Assembly (NCBI GenBank): GCA_003522105.1
Contig: DPGF01000033.1
Location: 1 to 14,082, forward strand
From: Oscillibacter sp.
GTDB taxonomy: Bacteria > Bacillota > Clostridia > Oscillospirales > Oscillospiraceae
Length of the DNA: 14,082 nt
Direction: 5' to 3'
The translations under genes were made by a program, and so were the position numbers. Under the pieces are notes generated by a model. It did not search any database, was not told the origin of the DNA, and worked only from the letters and a program-made list of their open reading frames with translations. Positions 1 to 6,265 of the stretch are shown here, one piece after another (the first letter of the stretch is position 1; each line of letters begins with the position of its first letter).

Positions 1-7
1 GGGTTTC

Positions 8-43
8 AAAAGGGGCGGGGAAATCGCAATCCCCGCCCCTTTT
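8..43. terminator. GC-rich bidirectional terminator-like hairpin
   Basis: A perfect 13-bp inverted repeat (8-20 with 31-43) has a 10-nt loop. Four A residues begin the left arm and four T residues end the right arm, so both strands give a GC-rich stem ending in a short U tract. No gene end is visible to its left inside the window; it probably terminates whatever lies upstream. Confidence 0.65.
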
Positions 44-53
44 GTGACTCTTT

Positions 54-83
54 GCATACTTTCTGTTCACACAGAAAGTATGC
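54..83. repeat. Perfect 13-bp palindromic hairpin, 4-nt loop
   Basis: Positions 54-66 are the exact reverse complement of 71-83, with TCAC as loop. The arms are mixed in composition and no T run follows on either strand, so it is not a typical terminator. A smaller stem (98-103 with 107-112) follows. The rest of 84-182 shows no supported gene. It could be part of a dispersed intergenic repeat, but no second copy is in the window. Confidence 0.5.
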
Positions 84-182
84 CCGCGGAGCGACCGGCA
101 GTGCGACACTGCGAAAAACCGTGTCTCAAACGCCGCAATACCCGTCCACGTCGTGTCCCCCGCATCCCCCATCAAAAACGCA

Positions 183-215
183 AAACCTGCTTCCGCGCAA
201 AACAGAAGCAGGTTT
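183..215 (-). terminator. Terminator of the GNAT/ABC operon
   Basis: An 11-bp perfect stem (183-193 with 205-215) starts 7 nt after the stop codon of the minus-strand GNAT gene. Read on the minus strand, the stem is followed by TTTTGCGTTTTT, a normal intrinsic-terminator tail. Confidence 0.8.
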
Positions 216-222
216 GATGTTT

Positions 223-795
223 TCACTTCACCGGTTTTATATCCAGCATTTTCTCCATCGTGAACACGGTGAGAAAGCGCGAATAGAAGTCCGGAATGAT
301 CCTCTGCGCCACCGGCGTTATGTCGGTCTTTCCCTTTATCTGCTTCACAAGCAGATTCGCCTTGACGCCGCTTATCGTGTAGTTGCTCTCGATCTCCTCA
401 TAGCCGAAGCGGTTGAAGAATTTGCGCAGCTTCCTGAGCCTGTCGGGATCCGGATCCTCAAACTCCGTCAGCTCCGCGATGATCCCCTGCTTGTCGGCAT
501 AGCGCTTGTTTATCAGGCGCATGATCTGTATTCCAAGCCCCTTACCGCGGCACCACGGCATGACCGCCAGATACTTCAGCAGCACATAGCCGTAAAGGTT
601 TTTCGTCGCGACGAGCGCGTAGCCCGCGTCCATGCCGCTGTCCTCATCGTAAGCGATCAGCAGTTCAAGCGAGCCGTTCATCATGCCCTTGTGGATTGCG
701 ATCTTCGGCAGCAGCTCCTCGCTGTCAAAGTCCATTTCGATCAGGGTAAAATAGCGCTCAAGGTCTCTGTGTCCGCCCTTTTTAATGTTCAGCAT
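223..795 (-). CDS. GNAT-family N-acetyltransferase
   Basis: A 190-residue GNAT-fold protein that would transfer an acetyl group from acetyl-CoA to an unknown amine. The acetyl-CoA loop (motif A) is visible as RGKGLG at residues 83-88, preceded by the beta strand YVLLKYLAVMP and followed by helix residues QIMRLINKRYADK. I chose the ATG at 795 because GGGGGGAACGAC lies just upstream; the frame stays open to 879 but has no better start. The start overlaps the end of the ABC exporter gene by 14 nt, so translation is probably coupled. The C-terminal part (about residues 120-190) matches no motif I know. Substrate is not predictable; a shared role with the exporter is inference only. Confidence 0.88.
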   Translation of the reverse strand: MLNIKKGGHRDLERYFTLIEMDFDSEELLPKIAIHKGMMNGSLELLIAYDEDSGMDAGYALVATKNLYGYVLLKYLAVMPWCRGKGLGIQIMRLINKRYADKQGIIAELTEFEDPDPDRLRKLRKFFNRFGYEEIESNYTISGVKANLLVKQIKGKTDITPVAQRIIPDFYSRFLTVFTMEKMLDIKPVK

Positions 796-2566
796 TGTCG
801 TTCCCCCCACTATGTTTATCCAAGGACTGTGCTCTGCACAGCTCGGCGTATGCTCCGTTCTTCGCCATAAGCTCGTCATGGCTGCCCATTTCGATGATAT
901 GCTCGTCCTCGATAACAGCTATTCTGTCGGCATTGCGCACGGTCGAGAGCCTGTGCGCGATGATTATCGTCGTGCGCCCCTCGCTGAGCTTGTCGAAGGC
1001 GTTCTGTATCCTCTGCTCTGTCACGGTGTCTAGCGCGCTTGTCGCCTCGTCGAGTATGAGTATCTTCGGGTTCTTGAGGAAAACGCGGGCGATGGATATG
1101 CGCTGCTTCTGCCCGCCGGAGAGCATCACTCCGCGCTCGCCGATATAGGTATCGTAGCCGTCGGGCATCTCCATGATCTCGCTGTGTATCTCGGCTCTGA
1201 CCGCCGCGGCGACGATCTCCTCGTCCGTCGCGTCCGGGCGGCCGTAGCGGATATTTTCGCGCACGGTGTCTGCAAAGAGGAACACGTCCTGCTGCACAAC
1301 GCCGATGGCGCGGTGGAGCGAGGTCTGCGTGAGGGCGCGCACGTCCTCCCCGTCGATGCGGATCGCACCGTCGCTGACCTCGTAAAAGCGGGGAATGAGC
1401 TGGCAGAGCGTCGACTTGCCTCCGCCGGAGGGCCCCACGATGGCAAGCATCTCGCCGGGCGTAACATGGACGCTCACGTCATGCAGCACACCCTCTCCCT
1501 CTGTTCCCTCGTAGGAAAAGCTCACATGGTCAACGTCGATCTCGCCGCGGCAGTTCGTAAGCTCCTTCGCGTCCGGCGCGTCCTTCAGCGCAGGCTCCAC
1601 GCGCATCAGCGCGGTGAAGCGCTCGAGACCGGCAAAGCCGCGCGCAAAGATCTCGGAAAAATTGGCGAGCTTGCGCACGGGGCTGATAAAAGCGGTGATG
1701 TAGAGCGAAAAGGTGATGAGGTCAATGTAGTTGATCTCGCCGCGCATGATGAGGTAGCCGCCCACCGTGATGACGGCGGCGGAGAGCAGCGTCATGAAAA
1801 ATTCCATCGTCGCGTTGAATACGCCCATCTCATGGTGGAAAGCACGCTTGGAGACCTTGAATTCCTCGTTCGCGGTGTTGAATTTGTCGATCTCCTCGTC
1901 CTCATTGGCAAAAGCACGCGCCGTACGAATGCCGGAGAGCGACGACTCGATGCCGACATTGATGGCGGCGGTCTTCTGCTTTTCGTTGCGCGAAGCCGCG
2001 CCCATCTTGCTGCGGCGCGACATGATAACGGCGATAAACACCGGCAGAATGCACGCCACCACAAGGGCAAGCCGCCACTCGATGGAGAACATGATAACAA
2101 GCGCGCCGATGATCGTCAGCGTGGAGATGAGCAAATCCTCCGGCCCGTGATGGGCAAGCTCCGTGATCTCAAAGAGGTCACTCGTCAGCCGGCTCATGAG
2201 CTGACCCGTGCGATTATGGTCAAAAAAGCTGACGTCCAGCTCCTGCACGTGAATGAAGAGGTCGCGGCGGATATCCGCCTCTACGCGGATACCGAACGTG
2301 TGCCCCCAGTAGGCGATCACATAGTACAAAAGCGCGCGCACGATAAACGCCGCCATCATCACGCCCATGACGACAAAAAACGCGCGGTACTGCTGCTGGG
2401 GCAGCAGATCGTACATCGACTTGCGCGTGACCATCGGGAAGGCAAGGTCAATGAGCGCGACGATCGTCGCGCAGACAAGGTCTAAGGCAAACAGGCCGCG
2501 GTGCGGCTTGAAGTAGGCAAAAAGAATGGAAAGCGGCTGCTTTTTTTGAAATTCACGGGTCGTCAT
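782..2566 (-). CDS. ABC exporter half-transporter (TMD-NBD fusion)
   Basis: A 594-residue type IV ABC exporter: an N-terminal six-helix membrane domain (about 10-310) fused to an ATPase domain (about 340-575). Visible motifs are Walker A GPSGGGKST (378-386), Q-loop VVQQD (425-426 for the glutamines), signature LSGGQ (482-486), Walker B ILILDEA (502-508) and the H-loop histidine 538 in IIAHRL. All ATPase residues are intact and the length is normal for one half of a dimer. There is no second exporter gene next to it, so a homodimer in the membrane is likely. The ATG at 2566 follows CAGGAGCAATTGATT; the 21 residues of open frame before it look untranslated and contain the promoter. The substrate (lipid, peptide or drug) cannot be told from sequence. 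It is followed by an overlapping GNAT gene. Confidence 0.93.
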   Translation of the reverse strand: MTTREFQKKQPLSILFAYFKPHRGLFALDLVCATIVALIDLAFPMVTRKSMYDLLPQQQYRAFFVVMGVMMAAFIVRALLYYVIAYWGHTFGIRVEADIRRDLFIHVQELDVSFFDHNRTGQLMSRLTSDLFEITELAHHGPEDLLISTLTIIGALVIMFSIEWRLALVVACILPVFIAVIMSRRSKMGAASRNEKQKTAAINVGIESSLSGIRTARAFANEDEEIDKFNTANEEFKVSKRAFHHEMGVFNATMEFFMTLLSAAVITVGGYLIMRGEINYIDLITFSLYITAFISPVRKLANFSEIFARGFAGLERFTALMRVEPALKDAPDAKELTNCRGEIDVDHVSFSYEGTEGEGVLHDVSVHVTPGEMLAIVGPSGGGKSTLCQLIPRFYEVSDGAIRIDGEDVRALTQTSLHRAIGVVQQDVFLFADTVRENIRYGRPDATDEEIVAAAVRAEIHSEIMEMPDGYDTYIGERGVMLSGGQKQRISIARVFLKNPKILILDEATSALDTVTEQRIQNAFDKLSEGRTTIIIAHRLSTVRNADRIAVIEDEHIIEMGSHDELMAKNGAYAELCRAQSLDKHSGGNDNAEH

Positions 2567-2600
2567 AATCAATTGCTCCTGAAAACACTTTTTCAAGGTA

Positions 2601-2629
2601 ATTGTAGCACAGGCAGGAGTGCCTTGCAA
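2601..2629 (-). promoter_or_regulatory. SigA-type promoter of ABC-GNAT operon
   Basis: On the minus strand, TTGCAA (2624-2629), a 17-bp spacer and TACAAT (2601-2606) preceded by TG (extended -10, TGCTACAAT). Expected transcript start is near 2594, leaving a short leader before the ATG at 2566. Confidence 0.7.
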
Positions 2630-2653
2630 GGAGGGCCTCTCCTTTTGCGCAAA

Positions 2654-2681
2654 AAAAGAGCGGCCGAAAGGCCGCTCTTTT
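2654..2681 (-). terminator. Terminator of zinc-ribbon/Ig-like gene
   Basis: A perfect 12-bp stem (2654-2665 with 2670-2681) with a 4-nt loop lies 10 nt after the minus-strand stop codon at 2692. On the minus strand the stem runs into TTTTTTT. It also separates this transcript from the ABC promoter just beyond. Confidence 0.88.
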
Positions 2682-2691
2682 ACCGCGTATT

Positions 2692-3399
2692 TTATTTGAT
2701 GCGCACGATGATCGACAGCACCGCACCGCCGACCGAGGCCGTCACGGTCGTGATGCCCGTCTTGATGGGAGAGATCGTACCGTCTGCCGAGATGGACAGA
2801 ACGCTCGCGTCCGCCACCGCCCAGGTGGTGGCTGCGTCCGTTCCGGAAACGCTCAGACGAATGGATTCGCTCGGCTTGATCGTACAGTCAAAGGTGCCGT
2901 TCGCGTCCTTGGAAAGCGTCGTACCGACGTTGGTCTTGATGCTCAGCGCCGAGGCGTCCACCGTCGGAGTGACCGGAGCCGTCGTGCCGGGGTCGGTCGT
3001 TTCGCCGCCCGTCACATCGCCCACGTTCGGCTCCTCGCCGATACTCGGATCGGCCTCGCCATCTGCGTCCGTATCTCCGTCGACCGGCTTGTTGCTGTCG
3101 TCCTGCACGCCGGGTAACGGGTCAGCGTCATCGGGGTTGATCTTTGCGACGATCTTTTCGCCGAAGAGCGACCAGCTCAAAAGCAGCAGCACCACGACCA
3201 GCACCGCCGCCATCGCGCCGCGGGCGGAGTGGGTCTGCTTTTTATCCGAAACACGCCGGCCGCCGTTCTGCTTGCCGGAATTATGCTTTCCGGAGTTGTG
3301 CTTGACCTTACGGGGGTGGTCGCCCTCCTCGCAGAACGGGCACCTGCGATAGCTGGGAGAATATTCTTCACCGCAGCGCGGGCATTTGAGAAGATCCAT
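2692..3399 (-). CDS. Zinc-ribbon, single-TM protein with extracytoplasmic Ig-like (BIG2-type) domain
   Basis: A 235-residue protein with three parts. Residues 1-25 hold a zinc ribbon with cysteines 6, 9, 20 and 23 (CPRC and CPFC). A basic stretch (28-60) contains a small tandem repeat HNSGK HNSGK QNGG. One hydrophobic helix (about 62-80) follows, then an Asp/Gly/Thr-rich linker (about 86-145) and a C-terminal beta-rich domain (about 150-235) with the W-x-V-x-D-x-S-V pattern and GITTVTAS ending typical of bacterial Ig-like group 2 domains. The predicted layout is zinc ribbon inside, Ig domain outside. The ATG at 3399 follows AAAGGAGCGTCGGC. Monocistronic, with its own promoter and terminator. 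Function unknown; the Ig domain suggests binding at the cell surface. Confidence 0.85.
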   Translation of the reverse strand: MDLLKCPRCGEEYSPSYRRCPFCEEGDHPRKVKHNSGKHNSGKQNGGRRVSDKKQTHSARGAMAAVLVVVLLLLSWSLFGEKIVAKINPDDADPLPGVQDDSNKPVDGDTDADGEADPSIGEEPNVGDVTGGETTDPGTTAPVTPTVDASALSIKTNVGTTLSKDANGTFDCTIKPSESIRLSVSGTDAATTWAVADASVLSISADGTISPIKTGITTVTASVGGAVLSIIVRIK

Positions 3400-3470
3400 G
3401 CCGACGCTCCTTTCTTTTTGTCAAAAATCAAGTATCTGCCGCACAGCGCAAGCACGCTGTACTCCTTTAC

Positions 3471-3499
3471 ATAATACTTGCTTTTTTCTTCCGCGTCAA
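3471..3499 (-). promoter_or_regulatory. Promoter of zinc-ribbon/Ig-like gene
   Basis: On the minus strand, TTGACG (3494-3499), a 17-bp spacer and TATTAT (3471-3476). The start site would be near 3464, giving a leader of about 65 nt. The leader carries an AAAGGAG sequence at its very beginning and a 6-bp inverted repeat (ACAGCG/CGCTGT, 3443-3460). Confidence 0.75.
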
Positions 3500-3539
3500 C
3501 TGCAATGCGCAAAAAATTGTCGCTTTCCGCAGCGCAGCC

Positions 3540-3568
3540 TTGCATTTCCGCCAAAGTCTCCCTATAAT
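3540..3568 (+). promoter_or_regulatory. Promoter of uridine kinase gene
   Basis: TTGCAT (3540-3545), a 17-bp spacer and a consensus TATAAT (3563-3568). The start site near 3575 leaves about 29 nt to the ATG at 3604, with GGAGG at 3591-3595. It is divergent from the preceding minus-strand promoter. Confidence 0.8.
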
Positions 3569-3603
3569 TGACCTATAAAATACAATTCACGGAGGAAGCG
3601 GCG

Positions 3604-4191
3604 ATGAACACCATCTTCATTGGCATTGCGGGCGGCACCGGCTCCGGCAAAACGACTCTCACCGAGCATTTGAAGCAGCATTTCGGCGACGATATCAGCG
3701 TCGTCCACCACGACAGCTATTATAAGCACCAGGATCTTCCCTTTGAAGAGCGCTGCAAGCAGAACTACGACCACCCCGACGCTTTCGAAACGGATCTGAT
3801 GGTCAAGCAGCTCAAGGAGCTCAAATCCGGCAAAGCCATTCATTGCCCCGTTTACTCCTACGCCGACCATCAGCGCACCGAGGAAACCGAACTCATTCTG
3901 CCGAGCAAGGTCGTCATCGTCGAGGGCATTCTCATCTTTCAGGATCCCACGCTGCGTGAGATGCTTGACATCAAGATCTTTGTTGAGACCGACGCGGACG
4001 TGCGCGACCGCGGCCGCACGCTTGAAAGCGTCATCACGCAGTACCTCACGACGGTCAAGCCCATGCACGAGCAGTTTGTCGAGCCAAGCCGCAAGTATGC
4101 CGACATCATCGTGCTCGAGGGCGGGCACAACTTAGTCGCGCTCGACATGATCATGCAGCGCATTGCCAGCCACATTGCCTCGGAAGATTAA
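3604..4191 (+). CDS. udk: Uridine kinase with an apparent internal lid deletion
   Basis: A 195-residue P-loop kinase that phosphorylates uridine/cytidine in pyrimidine salvage (cytoplasm). Visible landmarks: P-loop GGTGSGKTT (10-18), HHDSYYK, the NYDHPDAF substrate segment, VYSYADHQR, VIVEGIL (Walker B-like), GRTLESVI and VKPMHEQFVEPSRKYADII, all characteristic of Udk. The start at 3604 is set by GGAGG 8 nt upstream; the frame is open from 3568 but those codons overlap the promoter. Oddity: Bacillus and E. coli Udk, as I remember them, have about 10 more residues (an RRI-x-RD helix) between the T-D-A-D-V-R segment and RGRT; here TDADVR joins directly to DRGRT. The reading frame is kept. Activity may be reduced or lost. 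The next gene is on the same strand but in AT-rich, probably foreign DNA. Confidence 0.93.
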   Translation: MNTIFIGIAGGTGSGKTTLTEHLKQHFGDDISVVHHDSYYKHQDLPFEERCKQNYDHPDAFETDLMVKQLKELKSGKAIHCPVYSYADHQRTEETELILPSKVVIVEGILIFQDPTLREMLDIKIFVETDADVRDRGRTLESVITQYLTTVKPMHEQFVEPSRKYADIIVLEGGHNLVALDMIMQRIASHIASED

Positions 4192-4253
4192 AAAATGCAA
4201 AAGCAGAATTGATCTATGATCAAGAAAGGAAGTTAACAAAGGAGTACAAATAT

Positions 4254-4412
4254 ATGAAAAAAGCGGCTATTTCTTCCATTATTGCTATTATCTTGGGATA
4301 TCTTGGCTCTGGATTTGGAGCCGAAATAATGAATTGGCCGCAGCTCGGTCCAATTCTTGCAATTGTTGTAATGGGGGCTGTAATCATTACCTCTTTGGAA
4401 GAGGACAAATAA
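4254..4412 (+). CDS. Small two-helix membrane protein, hypothetical
   Basis: A 52-residue protein with two hydrophobic segments (about 4-21 and 32-47), a basic N-terminus (MKKAA) and an acidic end (SLEEDK). AAAGGAG lies 8 nt before the ATG, a strong ribosome site that supports this start over the open frame from 4209. It is too short for any family I recognise. Its stop codon abuts the open frame of the following GNAT gene, so both may share a transcript. Base composition is clearly more AT-rich than the flanking udk and chromate genes, which suggests transfer. Confidence 0.6.
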   Translation: MKKAAISSIIAIILGYLGSGFGAEIMNWPQLGPILAIVVMGAVIITSLEEDK

Positions 4413-4416
4413 TTGC

Positions 4417-4444
4417 TTGACAACTTCCAGTTTGATGAAATAAA
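4417..4444 (+). promoter_or_regulatory. Candidate promoter of second GNAT gene
   Basis: A consensus TTGACA (4417-4422), a 16-bp spacer and AATAAA (4439-4444, 4 of 6 matches). It starts 5 nt after the stop of the small membrane protein and lies upstream of the preferred ATG at 4476. Weak -10, so tentative. Confidence 0.35.
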
Positions 4445-4475
4445 GCAGACGGCAATTGATGGGGTAACAAGTTGT

Positions 4476-4919
4476 ATGAAAATTCGAGAAGTGAACGAAA
4501 ATAAAAAGCAGTTTATATCATTGTTGTTATTAGCAGACGAACAGGAAAGCATGATTGACCGTTATCTTGAAAAAGGAACGATGTATGTGCTTGAAGACAA
4601 TGGTGTAAAAGCTGAATGTGTTGTCACGGATGAAGGTAATGGAATACTTGAAATCAAGAATATTGCGGTTGATCCGAAATATCATGGAATGGGATATGGC
4701 AAGGTACTGATTGATTTTCTTGCCAATAAATATGCAAAAGAGTATTCTATTTTGCAAGTTGGAACTGGAGATAGTCCACTGACAATACCATTTTATGAGA
4801 AATGTGGATTTGCTCGTTCTCACAAGATTTCAAATTTCTTTACAGACAATTATAATACCCCAATCTATGAGGGCGGTGTAAAGTTAATAGATATGATATA
4901 TTTGCAAAGGCGTTTATAG
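4476..4919 (+). CDS. GNAT-family N-acetyltransferase (YvbK-like)
   Basis: A 147-residue acetyltransferase. Motif A is visible at VDPKYHGMGYGK (about 65-76, with the HGMGYG CoA loop at 70-75), and motif B at IPFYEKCGF (104-112). The N-terminus MKIREV...LLLLADEQE resembles small YvbK-type GNAT proteins, which is why I start it at the ATG 4476. A TTG at 4413, immediately after the previous stop codon and behind GAAGAGG, would add 21 residues and is the alternative. The gene is AT-rich with ATA/AAA/TTA codons unlike its neighbours and sits in a foreign-looking island. Substrate unknown; it follows a gene for a small membrane protein of unknown role. Confidence 0.85.
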   Translation: MKIREVNENKKQFISLLLLADEQESMIDRYLEKGTMYVLEDNGVKAECVVTDEGNGILEIKNIAVDPKYHGMGYGKVLIDFLANKYAKEYSILQVGTGDSPLTIPFYEKCGFARSHKISNFFTDNYNTPIYEGGVKLIDMIYLQRRL

Positions 4920-5076
4920 CTTCAGGTTTGTCGAACTGATAAAAAATCCTTTCGGAACAAAAGGGCACTTCTATACTCTCTATCAAGGTGCGTCCTGGGG
5001 TACTCCATTTTCCGTCAAGCTGTATACAGATGAAAAAACCGGCCGATGGTCATCGGCCGGTTTTACTGTTTTATGA
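4897..5076 (+). pseudogene. Possible relic of a coding 3' end (weak)
   Basis: After the GNAT stop, a different frame stays open from 4897 to a TGA at 5074-5076 and encodes a protein-like sequence (for example KGHFYTLYQGASWGTPFSVK) without a plausible start codon. The last 15 or so codons coincide with the terminator hairpin, so that part is not evidence of coding. It may be the tail of a gene cut by insertion of the AT-rich island, or chance. Confidence 0.2.
5035..5064. terminator. Bidirectional terminator between convergent genes
   Basis: A perfect 14-bp inverted repeat (5035-5048 with 5051-5064) is flanked by A and T runs. On the minus strand it ends in six T residues, 47 nt after the stop of the chromate operon; on the plus strand it ends in TTTT and can stop transcripts from udk and the GNAT island. 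Confidence 0.88.
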
Positions 5077-5110
5077 GCGCTCGCCCTGGCATCTTCTCTT
5101 TTTGACTATT

Positions 5111-5716
5111 TTACACGCCTGCGAAGCGGAACACCACGCCGATCACGGCGGAAATGCCGATGAAAACGATTGGGTGCAGGTCTTTGGTCTTTTTGACGCA
5201 GCGCGTGAAGAAGAGCAGCGCCAGCGCAAGGACGATGCCGTGCCAGTTGATCGCACCGTCCCATGAAAACTTCATCAGCAGGGACTCGCCCGCCGACGCG
5301 CTCGTGATCCCCGCGATCACCTGGAGCATCACGCCCGCGCAGGCTGCGCCGATGAGACCGGTGGAGGCCGGGCGCAGCCCGTAAAACGCATCGGCGACTG
5401 CCTTGCTGTCGCGGAACTTTGCAAGCATCGCCGCGACGATCAGGATAACGACGATCGACGGCGTCACCTCGCCGATGGTGGCGATGATCGCGCCGGGCAC
5501 ACCCGCCACCGTGTAGCCAACGTAGGTCGCCATGTTGATGCCGACCGGCCCCGGCGTGGATTCCGACACCGCCAGCATATTCATAAGGTCCGTCTGCGTG
5601 AACCAGCCGGTGGTCGCGCCGATGTCCTTGAGGAACGGCAGCGTCGCCATGCCGCCGCCGATGGCGAAGAGCCCTGTTTTGAAAAACTCCCAGTACAGGC
5701 GAAGATAGAGCGTCAT
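5111..5716 (-). CDS. chrA: Chromate transporter family protein, second half (short-chain ChrA)
   Basis: A 201-residue integral membrane protein of the CHR family. The family signature is seen near the N-terminus: FAIGGGMATLPFLK (about 17-30) and ESTPGPVGINMATYVGY (about 52-68). Several hydrophobic helices follow. Short CHR proteins (about 180-200 residues) are encoded as adjacent pairs that act together, as with the ywrA/ywrB pair of Bacillus subtilis. The ATG at 5716 overlaps the stop of the first half by 4 nt (ATGA), with GGGGAGGAAGG upstream. Last gene of the birA operon. Chromate export is the named family activity; real substrate in this organism is not established. Confidence 0.9.
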   Translation of the reverse strand: MTLYLRLYWEFFKTGLFAIGGGMATLPFLKDIGATTGWFTQTDLMNMLAVSESTPGPVGINMATYVGYTVAGVPGAIIATIGEVTPSIVVILIVAAMLAKFRDSKAVADAFYGLRPASTGLIGAACAGVMLQVIAGITSASAGESLLMKFSWDGAINWHGIVLALALLFFTRCVKKTKDLHPIVFIGISAVIGVVFRFAGV

Positions 5717-6252
5717 TCTGCCTTCCTCCCCTCAAGCGCCTTGAGCGCGATGCCGGAAAGCGCCGAAAGCAGCACGAACCACACCGGCGAAACGCTCAGC
5801 AGCATACTGCCGAGCAGCACGAGCGCAAAGATGACCGCCGTGCGCTTATCGACCACGGATTTCTTCAGCAGCTTGAGCACTGCGTTCAGGATCAGCACGC
5901 ACACGCACACCTGAATGCCGGCAAAGGCATTCTGTACCCACGCAAGATGCGCAAAGTTCGTGATCAATCCCGCGAGAACCGTAATGATGATAAGAGAGGG
6001 GAATACAACGCCGAGCGTTGCGGCAATGCCGCCGAGGACGCCCTTTTCCTTCTGCCCGATAAAGGTCGCCGTATTGACGGCGATGATGCCCGGCGTGCAC
6101 TGACCGATGGCAAAGTAATCGACCAGTTCTTCTTCCGTCGCCCACTTTTTGTTCTGTACGATCTCGCGCTCAAGGATCGGCAGCATGGCCATGCCGCCGC
6201 CGAAGGTCATCACGCCGATCTTGGCAAAGGTGATAAACAGCTTCCAAAGCAT
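5713..6252 (-). CDS. chrA: Chromate transporter family protein, first half (short-chain ChrA)
   Basis: A 179-residue membrane protein, homologous to the next gene. It shows GVMTFGGGMAMLPILEREIV near the N-terminus, then GQCTPGIIAVNTATFIG and a series of hydrophobic segments. I prefer the ATG at 6252, which has AAGGGGG about 9 nt upstream; the TTG at 6258 is too close to that site. It begins 13 nt after the birA stop codon and overlaps the second half by 4 nt, so three genes appear co-transcribed. The two halves probably form a heteromeric anion transporter in the cytoplasmic membrane. Confidence 0.9.
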   Translation of the reverse strand: MLWKLFITFAKIGVMTFGGGMAMLPILEREIVQNKKWATEEELVDYFAIGQCTPGIIAVNTATFIGQKEKGVLGGIAATLGVVFPSLIIITVLAGLITNFAHLAWVQNAFAGIQVCVCVLILNAVLKLLKKSVVDKRTAVIFALVLLGSMLLSVSPVWFVLLSALSGIALKALEGRKAE

Positions 6253-6265
6253 GTTCAAAGCCCCC

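Noticed and set aside
1184..2485. 433-codon plus-strand open frame opposite the ABC exporter
   Set aside because: Antisense shadow; composition is Arg/His/Ala/Asp-rich and no family motif is present.
3177..3454. GTG-started frame in the leader of the zinc-ribbon gene, overlapping it out of frame
   Set aside because: Spacing to AAAGGAG is good, but the long overlap product is Arg/Ala/Ser-rich shadow sequence; only the SD-like element itself was kept as a note.
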